Source: Lamellibrachia satsuma (taxonomy: Eukaryota > Annelida > Polychaeta > Sabellida > Siboglinidae). Taken from it: a DNA stretch of 64,000 bases. A model generated the notes under the pieces. The model saw nothing but the letters and a program-made list of their open reading frames with translations, was not told where the DNA came from and searched no databases. The DNA lies in contig BSQZ01000015.1 in assembly GCA_033239005.1 (NCBI GenBank), positions 4,576,001-4,640,000 of the forward strand, written 5' to 3'. Positions 24,562 through 37,530 of this stretch are shown here, in pieces (position 1 is the stretch's first letter; each line of letters begins with the position of its first letter). The translations under genes were made by a program, and so were the position numbers.

Positions 24562-24605
24562 TCTGTGTGTGCGCGTGTGCGTGTGCGTGTGCGTGTGCGT
24601 GTGCG

Positions 24606-24655
<50 letters not shown>

Positions 24656-24702
24656 TGCGTGTGTGTTTGTGAATGTGTGTGTGCGCGCGCGCGCGCGCGC
24701 CC
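24562..24702. repeat. GCGTGT/GT microsatellite
   Basis: Same composition as 11405-11570, shorter. Confidence 0.95.
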
Positions 24703-25035
24703 GAGTTCAGGTTTTTTTCGCAGACATTTACAATTTTGTCATAATATATATTCACGAATGTTGTTAGCAGTTTAGACTTCATATTATCTCAGTTGACTCA
24801 TTAATATATCCCAGATATTATCTGTTGTATATGTTTGTTTATGTTATTTGTCTGCAATAAATGGATGAATAAATGATTTACATGGAATCCGGTCTGTTGT
24901 TGAGTATATATCACGGTTGACGGTGGACAGTGTCCTGTCGTCAATAGAAGTCGATCTTCCAGCATAAGACATCGCTGCTTCCTCTTCGTCTGCATTCTAA
25001 ATGTACCTAATAATACATATATACACGGACACATA
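24703..25035 (+). repeat. R1 block, copy 6 (pseudogene-type variant)
   Basis: Near-identical to 11571-11924. Confidence 0.75.
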
Positions 25036-25338
<303 letters not shown>

Positions 25339-26512
25339 TGAAACGGTAGGGTTTTCACAGCCAAGAATCCTCAAGAGTTATCACCTGGTCTGGTGTTGCG
25401 AACATCAACACGAAGGTAACTGTCACATTTACTTTCGGCTTTCTCTAAAAGGGAAGGTACCGTTCCCGCACAAACCCGGTAGTGCTCCGGGTTATAGTCG
25501 GCGGGTTATTTGCGCACAAACCTGGTAGTATAGTCTGTGTGTTTGGCCAGCCAGTATTTCCGCATAAGATCGTATACTCCATGCGTTAGCCCGCCAATTT
25601 TCCATGTGTCCTGTTTGCCAATTTTTTTCAAAGCGTCCCGTTTCATTGGAGAAACCAAACTAAGCGACAGCAAATTAAATTAACCACGACGACAACGAGA
25701 AACACGATGAACCAAATAAATGTGTTTAATCGGATAAACGTCATTGTTGGGTAGAACACCCGGTTTATAAAGAAACACACTGCTTTGTTTAAGACGGCCA
25801 TCCCTTTCACTGATAGTTCTGTAATAAGGCGCGAGTCACGCGAATCGTTCTGGACTACGGGAAGTAGCGTGGTGCCGGGGGACGGACTCACGGTTAACAG
25901 GTTCCTGCTAGGGGAAACACGGCAGTTATATTTAGTAACATTTACCATAGCTGGGGTTAGAATATCATAATATTAATATTACATTGACAATGAACGCCCG
26001 GCTCTGACATACGAACTGTTTCCCCGGATATTGTAAATACCTGTAGTAAGTATTTTACAGTCGATTGTATCAACGGCCCTTGTTCGTAGACGGCTCATTT
26101 AAAACTAATTCTTCATTACATTTTAGGTCAATGCTTCTACCTGACACGCGGTTTTACTCGGGCTTTGTCTAAACAGATTTTTCCAATCTTTCGCAGCTTC
26201 TGCCCCATTTTTACCTTTGACTCCCCCAACGTTTGGCCAGGACTTGGAGAGATCGCCGCCTCAGTCTGTGGAGCCCTGTGTTAAACCTCGTGTCAGCCGA
26301 TGAATGCTACTGTGACTTTCGGCAAGGAATACATCTTGTACGGTGTGTAACATATGTTTTCACCCTGTTTCAGACAACACACCTTGTAACGTGTTGATGT
26401 GTTTCACGTTGTCGCTGTCACTGCCCCTGTCCACCGTCCCCCGAACTGTGACGTCACTGTCGTCGACCACAGGCCTAGTGACAGGAAATGAGGTGAAGAC
26501 AGTGGACATCGC

Positions 26513-26676
26513 TGACCAATCTGTAGAAACCACCGACCAATAAGTGGAGACTATCGACCAATCTGTAGAGACCACCGACCAATCTGTGGAGAACACCGAC
26601 CAATATGTTAGGACCACCGACTAATCTCTAGGGACCACCGACCAATCAGTGGAGACAACCGACCAATCTAGATCTG
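26513..26676 (+). repeat. 21-bp minisatellite in pseudogene D linker
   Basis: About 7-8 units, identical in layout to those of B, with the same TAA-containing units. Confidence 0.9.
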
Positions 26677-26764
26677 TCGCAGCTACTGCACGGACAGGAA
26701 CATCATCTGTTCAAAGTGTTGATGTGGTAAAGACCACAGCGACGGAATTGAAAACATTGACTGC

Positions 26765-27625
26765 AAGTACTGTCACCTCGCTACAGACATCGGCCAGTAC
26801 TGTCACCTCGCTACAGACACCGGCCAGTACTGTCACCTCGCTACAGACACCGGCCAGTACTGTCACCTCGCTACACACACCGGCCAGTACTGTCACCTCG
26901 CTACAGACATCGGCCAGTACTGTCACCTCGCTACACACACCGGCCAGTACTGTCACCTCGCTACAGACATCGGCCAGTACTGTCACCTCGCTACACACAC
27001 CGGCCAGTACTGTCACCTCGCTACACACACCGGCCAGTACTGTCACCTCGCTACAGACATCGGCCAGTACTGTCACCTCGCTACACACACCGGCCAGTAC
27101 TGTCACCTCGCTACACACACCGGCCAGTACTGTCACCTCGCTACAGACATCGGCCAGTACTGTCACTTCGCTACAGACATCGGCCAGTACTGTCACCTCG
27201 CTACAGACATCGGCCTGTACTGTCACCTCGCTACAGACATCGGTCAGTACTGTCACCTCGCTACACACACCGGCCAGTACTGTCACCTCGCTACACACAC
27301 CGGCCAGCACTGTCACTTCGCTACAGACATCGGCCAGTACTGTCACTTCGCTACACACATCGGTCAGTACTGTCACCTCGCTACACACACCGGCCAGTAC
27401 TGTCACCTCGCTACACACACCGGCCAGTACTGTCACCTCGCTACACACACCGGCCAGTACTGTCACCTCGCTACACACACCGGCCAGTACTGTCACCTCG
27501 CTACACACACCGGCCAGTACTGTCACCTCGCTACACACACCGGCCAGTACTGTCACCTCGCTACACACACCGGCCAGTACTGTCACCTCGCTACAGACAT
27601 CGGGCAGTACTGTCACTTCGCTGTA
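26765..27625 (+). repeat. 30-bp coding minisatellite, about 29 copies
   Basis: The unit is AGTACTGTCACCTCGCTACA followed by C/GACA(C/T)CGGCC. It encodes a mucin-like TVTSLHTPAS decapeptide in the linker frame. All three sense frames and one antisense frame are free of stops, so the antisense open frame (27742 back to 26711) is an automatic by-product. The variants (CAGACAT/CACACAC; cct/ctt) are interspersed on the left and become uniform over the last eight units, as expected of recent expansion there. Confidence 0.97.
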
Positions 27626-27984
27626 GACAAGTTCCCCACAAGCACAAGGCGGACAGAAACTTCCACCACGATGACCCCGAGACGAGGAACCAAGCGAGAC
27701 CCACGATGCAACCTCAGAGAACCCGACGTCTTCCGTACACACATCATCGAGCCATCATTGGACACTGTGCTGGAGGACAGGGCCGCTGCGAACCCGTCTA
27801 CTACAACTTCAAAGTGCTCCGGCGTTGTGGTTGGGACAACGACAACAACTACCTGTACATGTCTGACTACGAGAGACTGGCCGTGGCTTGTGTGTGCGCC
27901 ACGCCGGCTCTCGAGGAGGGCAAGCCCGTCATGCCCGCCGGGTCGGTCAACGAACACGACGACCCAGCCCCCATCTTGGACTAG

Positions 27985-28255
27985 CCGACACCACAACACA
28001 CGGCCATCGTGTAGACCAAGTCTGCTATTTGCTAAATGAGTATTTATTATGACGACGAAGGTGTAACGGTAATAATGTGTGTGTATATTGAGAGGTAATG
28101 TATTGACCTAATGTGTAGAATTGACAGCGACGGCTCAACTCCCGTCTTATTCTAGTCGACATCATAGCGGTGCTTATGTATTCAGATATAACTTATTAAC
28201 GTAATTTATGAATTATACATGGTAAATATTGTAGCCAACTTTGTAGATGTAGATT
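27985..28255. other. 3' flank of pseudogene D
   Basis: Near-identical to 13976-14245; nothing new is seen in it. Confidence 0.55.
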
Positions 28256-28556
28256 CATGGCCGTTTACAGCCGGAGAAAATGTATGATTCTAGAAAACTG
28301 TTGTTCTTATACAGGAACAGTTTAGATGTTTAGCTGCGGCTGACAGAGCTTTCGATGGAGCGTGCACGCCCAGGGGTCACACGTGCACGATTCGGTGAAT
28401 GTCTGAATCTGTGAATGCAGTGATGTGTGAATGAGGTATAGAATGCGTCGACAGACATGTAAACACATCAGTGTTGTAATATACTCGAAACCATTAATGA
28501 AGAGCAGTATGAGCTTTAATTAATTGATAAAAATATGTCATATTGACATTGATAAT
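28256..28556 (+). repeat. Right arm of pseudogene D
   Basis: Short arm variant as behind B. Confidence 0.8.
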
Positions 28557-28668
28557 GAGCGCGCGGGCGCGTGCGTGCGTGTGTGTGTGTTTGTGTATGT
28601 GTGCGTGTGCGCGTGTGTGCGTGAGCGTGTGCGTGTGCGTGTTTGTTCGTGTGCGTGGGTGGGGGGCC
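28557..28668. repeat. GC/GT/GCGT microsatellite
   Basis: Opens the third higher-order unit; more interrupted than its counterparts. Confidence 0.95.
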
Positions 28669-28954
28669 AAGTTTAAGTGTACTTTCGCGTACGTTTCCTA
28701 ATGTCGTCATAATATATATTTGTGAATACTGTTGGCAATTTGGACATCATATTATCTAAATAGACTATTTAATATATCCCAGATATTACCTGTTGTATAG
28801 GTTTGTTGACGTGATTTGTCTGCGATAAATGAATAAATATTTGTCGTAAACAGAAGTGAGAATTCCATGATCACACATCGCTGCTTATTCTTCGTCTGCA
28901 TTATCAATTTATCTAAATATACATATATACATCTACGCATACATATGTACATAT
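28669..28954 (+). repeat. R1 block, copy 7
   Basis: Shared block as at 14672-14954 with a few substitutions. Confidence 0.8.
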
Positions 28955-29042
28955 ACGCACGCACGGACGAACGCACGCACAAACACCCCCTACCCACCAC
29001 CCACCCCCCACACACACAACCGCAAGTACGCACAAATAGGCA

Positions 29043-29126
<84 letters not shown>

Positions 29127-29128
29127 CA

Positions 29129-29164
<36 letters not shown>

Positions 29165-29173
29165 AGGCAGGCA

Positions 29174-29216
<43 letters not shown>

Positions 29217-29248
29217 CCGACACACACAAATACACACACACACACACA

Positions 29249-29297
<49 letters not shown>

Positions 29298-29395
29298 GCA
29301 CGCACACACACGCGCAAACACGCACACACAACATACAGACGTAGACACACACGCAGGCACACGCACGCTCTCACGCACGCACGCACGCACACAGT
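28955..29395. repeat. Compound microsatellite with very long AGGC tract
   Basis: (AGGC)n spans about 29040-29218 with two AAGGC slips and one AGGA, the longest such tract in the window. ACGC repeats follow. Confidence 0.95.
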
Positions 29396-30885
29396 GGACT
29401 GTACGTCACAATTATGGCCATACGGTTATAAATACTGTTTTTTCATGGTTCTTGAAGCAATCATACTTAAAGCAAGGAAAACATTGCACCCAGGAGAAGA
29501 GACGGCGTTTTAGAACAATCGAGTTTACTCTTCGGTTCATTAAAAGTACTGAAGTTATTTGCACGGATTTGCGCAATATATTTTAATAGTGGTGCAGTAC
29601 TGCATTTTCCTAAATGTATTTAAACAGTTTGAGAATAGTTTTCAGCCCTTAGATATATTATATATTCCAGTATGTAACAATAATATTACAATGCTTTGTA
29701 AACGTTTTGCTTACTACAAATAAACACGTTCCACCACGTAGACAAATAATAAAATGTACGCCAATGACATCACACAGACTACTTTTTATACTAGCTAATT
29801 TCCATTAATAAATTTAATATTATATAAATTGTAATAATTTTACGTTTTCTAAATTTGCAATACGATATTGCGATATTGTCAGATGCAAAACTTTCAAAGT
29901 ATTGCAAATACAGCCCATCACAAACACACCCATTGAAGACGGCCACTGTTCCACGGTCTGTTTTTCCACATCTGTATATTTGACCAGCCTCTGTCATTCG
30001 GGAACACATTTAATCGGGCCACTCAGCCACTTTGGGTGGCCGCTTTAGAGGAGTTCTACTGTAGTACTATAGTAAAACTATACAAGTAAAACTATACAAT
30101 ACATTTCAAATAAGGTATTGTATGTATGTTGTAATACTACAATGCGAAGTATTACGCCCATCCGTGATTTTGATGTTCGGATTCAGATTTTTTTCTTACA
30201 CGCCTATATTTAGATACGCAGGCACCCACGCACCAAGGTCGGGATGTGGGGCAGGTGACATATGACGAAATTCCCCTCGGAAATTGTAGTATGTCTAGCA
30301 GTCATAAACAAGTGATTTGGTGGTGCATTAGTTATTGTTGAACCGGGATTAACTTTAAAACCCAAATGGCTCCTGTTGCGCGCAAGGGGCACAGAGGGGT
30401 CAGGGACGTCCGGCCCTGCGTCACTGCGCCTCGATGACGCGGGAGGGTTCAGCCTACTTTTACGTTTCCCATTGGTGACCATGTTAACGTTTTGCACGAT
30501 TATAAGAAAACAGGATCATAAAAAGTTATGAAACTTCTTTCTTTTTCAAAATGGATGAACGTGCCATACCAGTCAATGTTTACCAATTTATGCATAAATT
30601 ACTACGCACACGTGCCTTGTGGCGAAAACATTGCCAAATATCCTTCCGCCTATTCAAATGACCTAATCCACGGTTACACTGCTAACATGTTCCACCAGCA
30701 AACTTGCCAATGTGTCTGTTGAAATTCAGTTATGTCAGATGATATGATTTTTTTAAATTACGCATATCTAAAATTACTGTGCCCTACATTCCTGTGACAC
30801 ACAAGGAAGTTTAACTGAGGCTTGGTCCCGGGACTGCGTATCAGCGGCGGCATTTCCCGGGGCGCAGTGACGCAGGGGCGGATGT
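29396..30885. repeat. P block, copy 3
   Basis: As copy 2, with a deletion of about 85 bp near 30535 (TTTCTTTC joins TTTTTCAAAATGG). Confidence 0.75.
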
Positions 30886-30905
30886 CACACGCACACGCAC
30901 ACGCG

Positions 30906-31148
30906 TGTCCGGCGAAGAACTGTGGACACTGTGCCGGTGGACAGGGCCGCTGCGAACCCGTCTACCACAACTTCAAAGTGCTCCGGCGTTGTGGTTGGGA
31001 CAACGACAACAACTACCTGTTCAGGTATGACTACGAGAGACTGACCGTGGCGTGTGTATGCGCCACGCCGGCTCTCGAGGAGGGCAAGCCCGTCATGCCC
31101 GCCGGGTCGGCCAACGAACACGACGACCCAGCCCCCGTCTTGGACTAG
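30906..31148 (+). pseudogene. IL17: IL-17-like 3' fragment E
   Basis: Only the last 80 codons of the IL-17 domain survive, from the first conserved cysteine (CPAKNC) through VLRRCGW and VACVC to the normal stop. Everything upstream is missing: left arm, promoter, both first exons, signal peptide, linker and the RALCNF..D.D..R.P segment. The break lies at a CACACG microsatellite remnant (30888-30905) that joins the end of block P to the gene, implying deletion through the repeat. The reading frame continues by chance upstream into block P, but no signal peptide is gained. Not expected to be functional. Confidence 0.8.
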
Positions 31149-31516
31149 TTCAACACACGGACATCGTGCAGACCAAGTCTGCTATTTTCTCAAGGAGTAT
31201 CTATTATGAAGATGCTGGTGTAAAAAAATAATAATGTGCATGTATATTCAGAGGTAATTTATTAACCTAATTTGTGGAACCGACAGCGACGGCTCAGCTC
31301 CCGTCTTATTCTAGCCGACACCATAGCACACGCATGTCGCATAGACCAAGTCTGCTATATTTTAAATGAGTATATTTTTATATATTTTATAACGAAGATT
31401 GTGTAAAGATAATAATGTGCTGATGTATTCAGACATAATTTATTAACGTAATTTATGAAATTTAATATGGTATGGTACAACGGAACACAGGGTAGCCAAC
31501 TTTGTTTCGTATGTAG
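31149..31516 (+). repeat. 3' flank of fragment E with tandem duplication
   Basis: Same two-copy structure as behind A and C, confirming that E derives from an intact-type gene. Confidence 0.65.
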
Positions 31517-32149
<633 letters not shown>

Positions 32150-32495
32150 GCGTCCCCGAGTTTTACGGTTTTTCCGCATACATTTTCCAATTGTGTCATA
32201 ATATATATTTGTGAATGTTGTTAGTAGTTTAGACCTCATATTATCTCAATTGACTCATTAATATATCCCAGATATTACCTGTTGTATATGTTTGTTAATG
32301 TAGAATTAATTAATAAATCATTTCATGAAATCCGGTCTGTTGTTGAGTATATATCACGGTGGACGGTGGACAGTGTCCTGTCGTCAATAGAAGTCGATCT
32401 TCCAGCATCACACATCGCTGCTTCTTCTTCGTCTGCATTCTAAATCTACCTAATAATACATATGTACACGGACACATGCATATGTACACACATAG
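32150..32495 (+). repeat. R1 block, copy 8
   Basis: Shared block combining features of both variants, with GAATTAATTAATAAATCATT (AATAAA). Confidence 0.75.
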
Positions 32496-32635
32496 ACTCA
32501 CGCAGACGCACGCACGCACGCACGCCCGCCCACCCACCCACCCACCCACCCACCCACCCACCCACCCACCCATTCCCCGCACGCACGCACGCATGCACGC
32601 ACGCACGCACGCACGCACCCACACCCACACAGATC
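32496..32635. repeat. ACGC/CCCA microsatellite
   Basis: ACGC repeats flank a (CCCA)n tract at about 32525-32572. Confidence 0.95.
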
Positions 32636-32695
32636 CTTTCACTTTATTCCTGATGGATTTCTTCACATAGGTGGTTTTTACTGACCGCCAGTACA

Positions 32696-33085
32696 GGGTA
32701 TCGTGGTTCACGCTAGGGTTGGGGCCTTAATGTGAGATTTAAGGTGGTCTAACCATGAAGTTCGGATTCCAAGAACTATTCTGGAATGTTATCAACTTCA
32801 CGAAATCATGCATCGTGTTCTGGTTCTGGGCGCCATCATCTACTGGTGTCCGGGCGTCACATTGGGTGCTGAGGAGCAATCGTGGGTTCCATTGGCCAAT
32901 ATGGTGTCGTGTTTAGTTTCGTAGGGTCATTGTGTAGTGTGGGCATAACCCTCGGGTCCCGAAGGCCATTCTGGGGTTCCGTGGGCCTCCCTGGAGTATG
33001 GGCATCATGCCAAAGTGTATATGGCCATTATGGCGTACCAGGGGTCATTCTGCGGTTCACCGGATCTTTCGGGATTGTTTAATAA
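32696..33085 (+). repeat. S2 block, copy 3
   Basis: Diverged copy of the internal-repeat block. Confidence 0.7.
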
Positions 33086-33228
33086 TACACGAAAGGCATG
33101 CTACGCGCAAAGTGATACTAATTAGGCCCGCAGATAACGCTTATCATGAGAAGTGCACATTATACGCGTTACGAAACACTAACTTATCTGCCTGAGCGAT
33201 CTAGCCTCGACTCCGATGTTCGTGTACG

Positions 33229-33519
33229 CTATAAACCATTCACCACATTAATGAGTGTTTCGCATCATCTGATAAGCTATAAACCATTCACCACATTAAT
33301 GAGTGTTTCGCATCATCTGATAAGCTATAAACCATTCACCACATTAATGAGTGTTTCGCATCATCTGATAAGCTATAAACCATTCACCACATTAATGAGT
33401 GTTTCGCATCATCTGATAAGCTATAAACCATTCACCACATTAATGAGTGTTTCGCATCATCTGATAAGCTATAAACCATTCACCACATTAATGAGTGTTT
33501 CGCATCATCTGATAAGCGA
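33229..33519. repeat. 48-bp minisatellite, six copies
   Basis: The unit CTATAAACCATTCACCACAT ... CGCATCATCTGATAAG is repeated six times almost without change. Sister units carry a single copy (for example about 8402-8451). It can be read as a 16-residue repeat (YKPFTTLMSVSHHLIS) but there is no supporting gene context. Confidence 0.95.
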
Positions 33520-34205
33520 ATATGTTGAGAACGGGCTAACGCGAAGAGGGTGCGTGCAGTTTTTTGTGGTTGCAAAGTTGAACCGCCATAATTATGCACC
33601 ACTTAAAAATGTTGCCTCCGATACATGCAATGATAAATTGGATCTATTTATATTCAATGTTTGGTTGAATAACGAAGCGTCGTCGAATTGAGACATATAC
33701 GACTTGAACCACCGCCAATGTACGTATGAACATCGCTAGTACAGAAATGTCCCTTTCTGGTCTATCGTTTTTCATTAAATTAAAACTTTTACTGGACATC
33801 TGATTCTTCTGGAATGTTAAGAAAATATCGGATGTCATGCTGGAATCGTCATGTTTTTTCCGTATTTTATATTTTATATGTTATTTAATATCCATCGGTA
33901 ATTCGTGTATAGACAGCTAGGCCTAAAGTTAAACTATATTTTAACTGTATTTTAATTATGTGTTTTAGATAAAGAAATATGTCAAGAATTTAATCAGTGT
34001 TTTACAGAGTGATTCTCGGTAAATCAGAACAGTGTACCGTGGACATATATGGAGGGTTGTTCTCGCAGACTCGTGCAAGATTTTCCTGCAATCAAACTGC
34101 ATTTTGATTCCCAGTCGTTGCATTTTGATTTGACTAGCTCCAAATCCTTGTTTTCGATTTGATTGAAACCTCGGTCGAGGCGTGTCCGCTGGTTCGACCC
34201 TTTTG
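33520..34205. repeat. N block, copy 1
   Basis: About 680 bp shared with 38770-39910 and 59980-60610 only, inserted between the TGATAAGCGAATGTGTTGA and AATAACTGCTG(G/T)TCACATT sequences that are adjacent in units 1 and 2. The minus strand keeps a short frame with RTLAVVQVVYVSIRRR in all three copies. It may be an unrecognised mobile element, or ancestral sequence lost elsewhere. Confidence 0.6.
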
Positions 34206-35214
34206 ATTAATAACTGCTGTTCACATTAGCACCGTTTCGAGAGCGACGATTATTGGTCAAAACCCGGAAGTTATCGATTTAATTACCTCGGGTGACACTG
34301 CCGCCGGTAGACTGTGTATAAAGCCCGCCATGCACATGCCGGTTCTTCAGTTGCCAACATGTTGGCGACTAATTTTTCAGTGGGCAAATCAAATGTAGTC
34401 GTTATGTGTATGTTCTCCACCAACAGTTGACAACACTTTTTGTGGACATCTGGCATTTGGTAACCTTCGGCCGATGGGTAGTTGCAACTATTCATCGGCA
34501 GACAAACTGTTGGCGTCTAAAAGACGGTATGTATATGGCGGGCTTAAGTGTGTCAACACTACTCTTTGATATACACTGATTAAGTTATGTAATCAACCGT
34601 GTATTATCCCACTTCGCTGTATATACATAACTTACCCAGGTTGGCAATAGATAAAGTGGACGCGTTGTAGGCTGAAAGCGTCTGAGCAAGACTTCACTGG
34701 GCAAACGGTGGCAAATGATGGTTAATGTATACCCATATACCCATACATTTCCATTGTTACTAGATAACACTTTCTAGGCATATGTGGATAGTAAAAAACC
34801 CAAGGAAGACATTAAGATTATGTAGCCATGTTTTGGCAATATAAAATCGATATAATAATATTCATGATTTATTGTTCACCATATCAATAACTTACGTCGG
34901 GTGGGATTTGTTTCTTTAAACTCGAGTGGGTGCAACATAAGCACCGGACGGAGATAAACATAAACCGTTATCTAATTGGTTTGCATAACCATAACATAAC
35001 CTTCATATAATTTTCATATAGCAATATCATCGAATTTTACGTGGCCGTTACATATTGCCATCATTTTGCATTTTTAACATATTTATAACCATATAAGTGC
35101 CATTGTCTGGCACAAAGACGCACACCCCCGCTCATACATCCACCCAATACACACTAACAATATATAACCACGTGGGCCAAACCAATACGTCAGAAGGTTA
35201 TAGGGGTCTAATGC
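34206..35214. repeat. Intergenic region up to the beta promoter, copy 3
   Basis: Homologue of the later part of 8256-9473; contains the foldback element at 34321-34545. No gene was recognised. Confidence 0.6.
34321..34545. repeat. Foldback/MITE-like element, copy 3
   Basis: Same inverted ends as copy 1. Confidence 0.6.
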
Positions 35215-35336
35215 TATAAAATATCACCTGGTAATCACTCAGATTTGAAGCACCCAGAGATGAAACGGTAGAGTTATCGCAATCAAGAATCCTCAAGATT
35301 GTAATCTGGTCTGGTCATGTGAACAGAAACATGAAG
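35215..35336 (+). promoter_or_regulatory. Beta promoter and orphan Met-Lys exon, unit 3a
   Basis: TATAAAA at 35215-35221, a TCAGATT initiator variant, then ATGAAG at 35331-35336 with a GTAACTGTC donor. The next IL-17 body is pseudogene F, about 10 kb away. Confidence 0.5.
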
Positions 35337-36373
35337 GTAACTGTCACGTTTACTTTCGGTTTTCTCTAAAGGGAAGGTACAACGATTTTCATTGGTTAAA
35401 ATGATACGTAATTACTTGGGGAGTTCGATGAATTAAAATGCCCCAATTCTCTTGCCATAGTATATTTACTGTCCTAGAGTAACCGCGATTATCCAGGCTC
35501 CGCGCTGCGGCGCCACCGTTATGCGGACACATCTTCGCCTTGATGTTAATTGGAGTTTTCATTGTGACGGAAATTATGAATCAGAATCTGGGAGTATACG
35601 TAATTAGCTAACTACGATGTCATCCAGGCATTTAACTAATTCATAAAATAAGAGTTAACTTTTATCAGTTGATACGATGCAATTCGAAATAATTATCAAC
35701 TGTCATTATATTGTCTCAACTCTCCGACTGAAAAGTTAAATCAGGCAAAAAAGTGTTTAGTTTATCTCTCGATAATGAAGCTGATTGGCTGTTGGCACTT
35801 CATGGGAACGCCTACACAAAATGGCGACCGACTCTCTTCTCGGTAGATTTACGAAGCCGAGCGAGAGTCGGATAAGCGAGACTAGTCTTAGACAGGATCT
35901 ACATATGTCGTAAAACTAGAATGTTTTATTTGTTCGTCAAATCGTGTATTTTCGAAAATATTTCGTGAAGATAGTAATAATAGTAGGGTCCTACATCTTA
36001 TGTATATATTATTATTATCATTAAACAACCGAGATGTTAATTATGAATGCTAATAAATTCAGTGTTGGAATGTCGTTAAATTAATCAGTGAAAATCATTG
36101 TACTTTCATTTTAAAGTACTGGAGACACTGCGGTCGGATTGAAGGGTCTTGTGACGCGGGGCGCCTGGTATAACGAACGTTCCTCGGAAATCGTAGCTAG
36201 TGGATCTGCAATCACAAATAGTTTATTTCTGGCCACTTATAACTGTATAAAAGTGAACATCTTCACCTCTTATCGAGTGATGTAGACATACATCTGCTGT
36301 TTACAAACAGATTAAAGTTACACATTTAGTAAATTAAAGAAGAAGAAATACGACTAATTAGAAAATAAATTAT
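35337..36373 (+). repeat. S3 block, copy 3
   Basis: Includes the CCAAT/ATGGCGACC site and hairpin at 35828-35871, where the left arm carries a CTCGGT change. Confidence 0.6.
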
Positions 36374-36488
36374 TGTTAAAGGATATCGTCAATAGGATAT
36401 ATTTCCTATATCGTTCAAGGACATCGTCAATAGGATATATTTCCTATATCGTTAAAGGACATCGTCTATAGGATATATTTCCCATATC
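36374..36488. repeat. 38-bp minisatellite, 3 copies
   Basis: Short version of the inter-promoter array. Confidence 0.95.
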
Positions 36489-37030
36489 GTAGGTAGCGCT
36501 GGTATTCCCCATAGAAACCCGGTAGTACTCTGTAAGCCCAGTAGTAGGACCTACGCCCTGTACAACGAGCTAGTATTACCTGTGCAAACTCCCTAATACT
36601 TATTCGGTTAACCAGTGAGTATTCCCTGTACGAAACCGGTAGTACGACCTATTCCCCACATTACTGAGCCAACAATCCCTGGTTGAAACCTTCAGTAATA
36701 TTATTATTATGTACTACCTGTGTCAGATCGCCAACAGTTCCACACAAACCCGGTAGAACTCCATGTGATGGTCGGCAGGTTGTCTCCGCACAAGCCTGCT
36801 AGTAGTCTGTGTGTTTGGACAACCAGTATTTCCGCATAAGCCCGATAGTATATTCCATGCGTTAGCCCGTCAATTTTCCATGTGTCTGCTTGCCAAATTT
36901 TATCAAAGTGTCCCGTTTCATTAGAGAAATCAAAGAAAGTGACTGCAAATTGAATAACCATGACGCCAGCGAGAAACGTGATGAACGAAGTAAAGATGTT
37001 TAACCGGAAAAAACCGTCAGTGTTGTAGAA
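36489..37030. repeat. CCGGTAGTA degenerate repeat region
   Basis: Homologous to the sequence upstream of gene H (55554-56095); ends where an alpha promoter would be expected but is replaced by the next element. No gene was recognised. Confidence 0.6.
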
Positions 37031-37318
37031 CACCAAGTTTGCAAAGACCAGCAGCGCATCCAGGGGGATCTTGGGGTGTCAATACCCCCTAGGGTACGGA
37101 TGGGGTATTAGGACCGTGTTTCCGTGGCAAATATTACGGTAAAGGAACACGTATATAGGCCTACATCCGAACTAGTGTCAATGTAAAGAATGAAGTATTA
37201 GCAGCCGGCTAACATTAACCCTTATGTAAATAGAACGACACGTGTCGCCCCTCCCCCCGGTTGGTAAGCAGAATGACACATGGCTACGACTACCCCTGCC
37301 AACAAGCCTAGATCCTTT
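37031..37318. mobile_element. Possible DNA-transposon fragment, copy 1
   Basis: Begins CCAGCAGCGCATCCAGGGGG and contains a GGGGTGTCAATACCCC palindrome. The only other copy is 56096-56358. The GC-rich CCAGGGGG end is reminiscent of invertebrate MITEs, but no clear terminal repeats were found. Confidence 0.35.
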
Positions 37319-37326
37319 ACATTGAT

Positions 37327-37530
<204 letters not shown>

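Larger units (their letters stand above)
25410..27984 (+). pseudogene. IL17: IL-17-like pseudogene D with expanded linker
   Basis: Sister of pseudogene B: the same ACG for ATG at the beta exon (25410-25412), the same signal-peptide frameshift after the acceptor ending at 26373, the same stops in the 21-bp repeats, and the same deletion of about 120 bp within the IL-17 domain. D adds two changes. The S/T-rich linker has grown from two to about 29 copies of a 30-bp unit encoding TVTSL(Q/H)T(S/P)AS. At its end a GAG codon reads TAG (CTGTAGAC, about 27623), closing the linker frame. The 3' part of the domain (RRCGWDNDNNYLY, VACVC) is intact to the stop at 27984. The 325-codon open linker frame from 26649 is in the frame of the ancestral linker but has no start of its own. 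Not expected to make a cytokine. Confidence 0.8.

Noticed and set aside
33146..33691. 181-codon frame containing six YKPFTTLMSVSHHLIS repeats.
   Set aside because: It is created by a 48-bp minisatellite present once elsewhere; flanks are non-coding in sister units.
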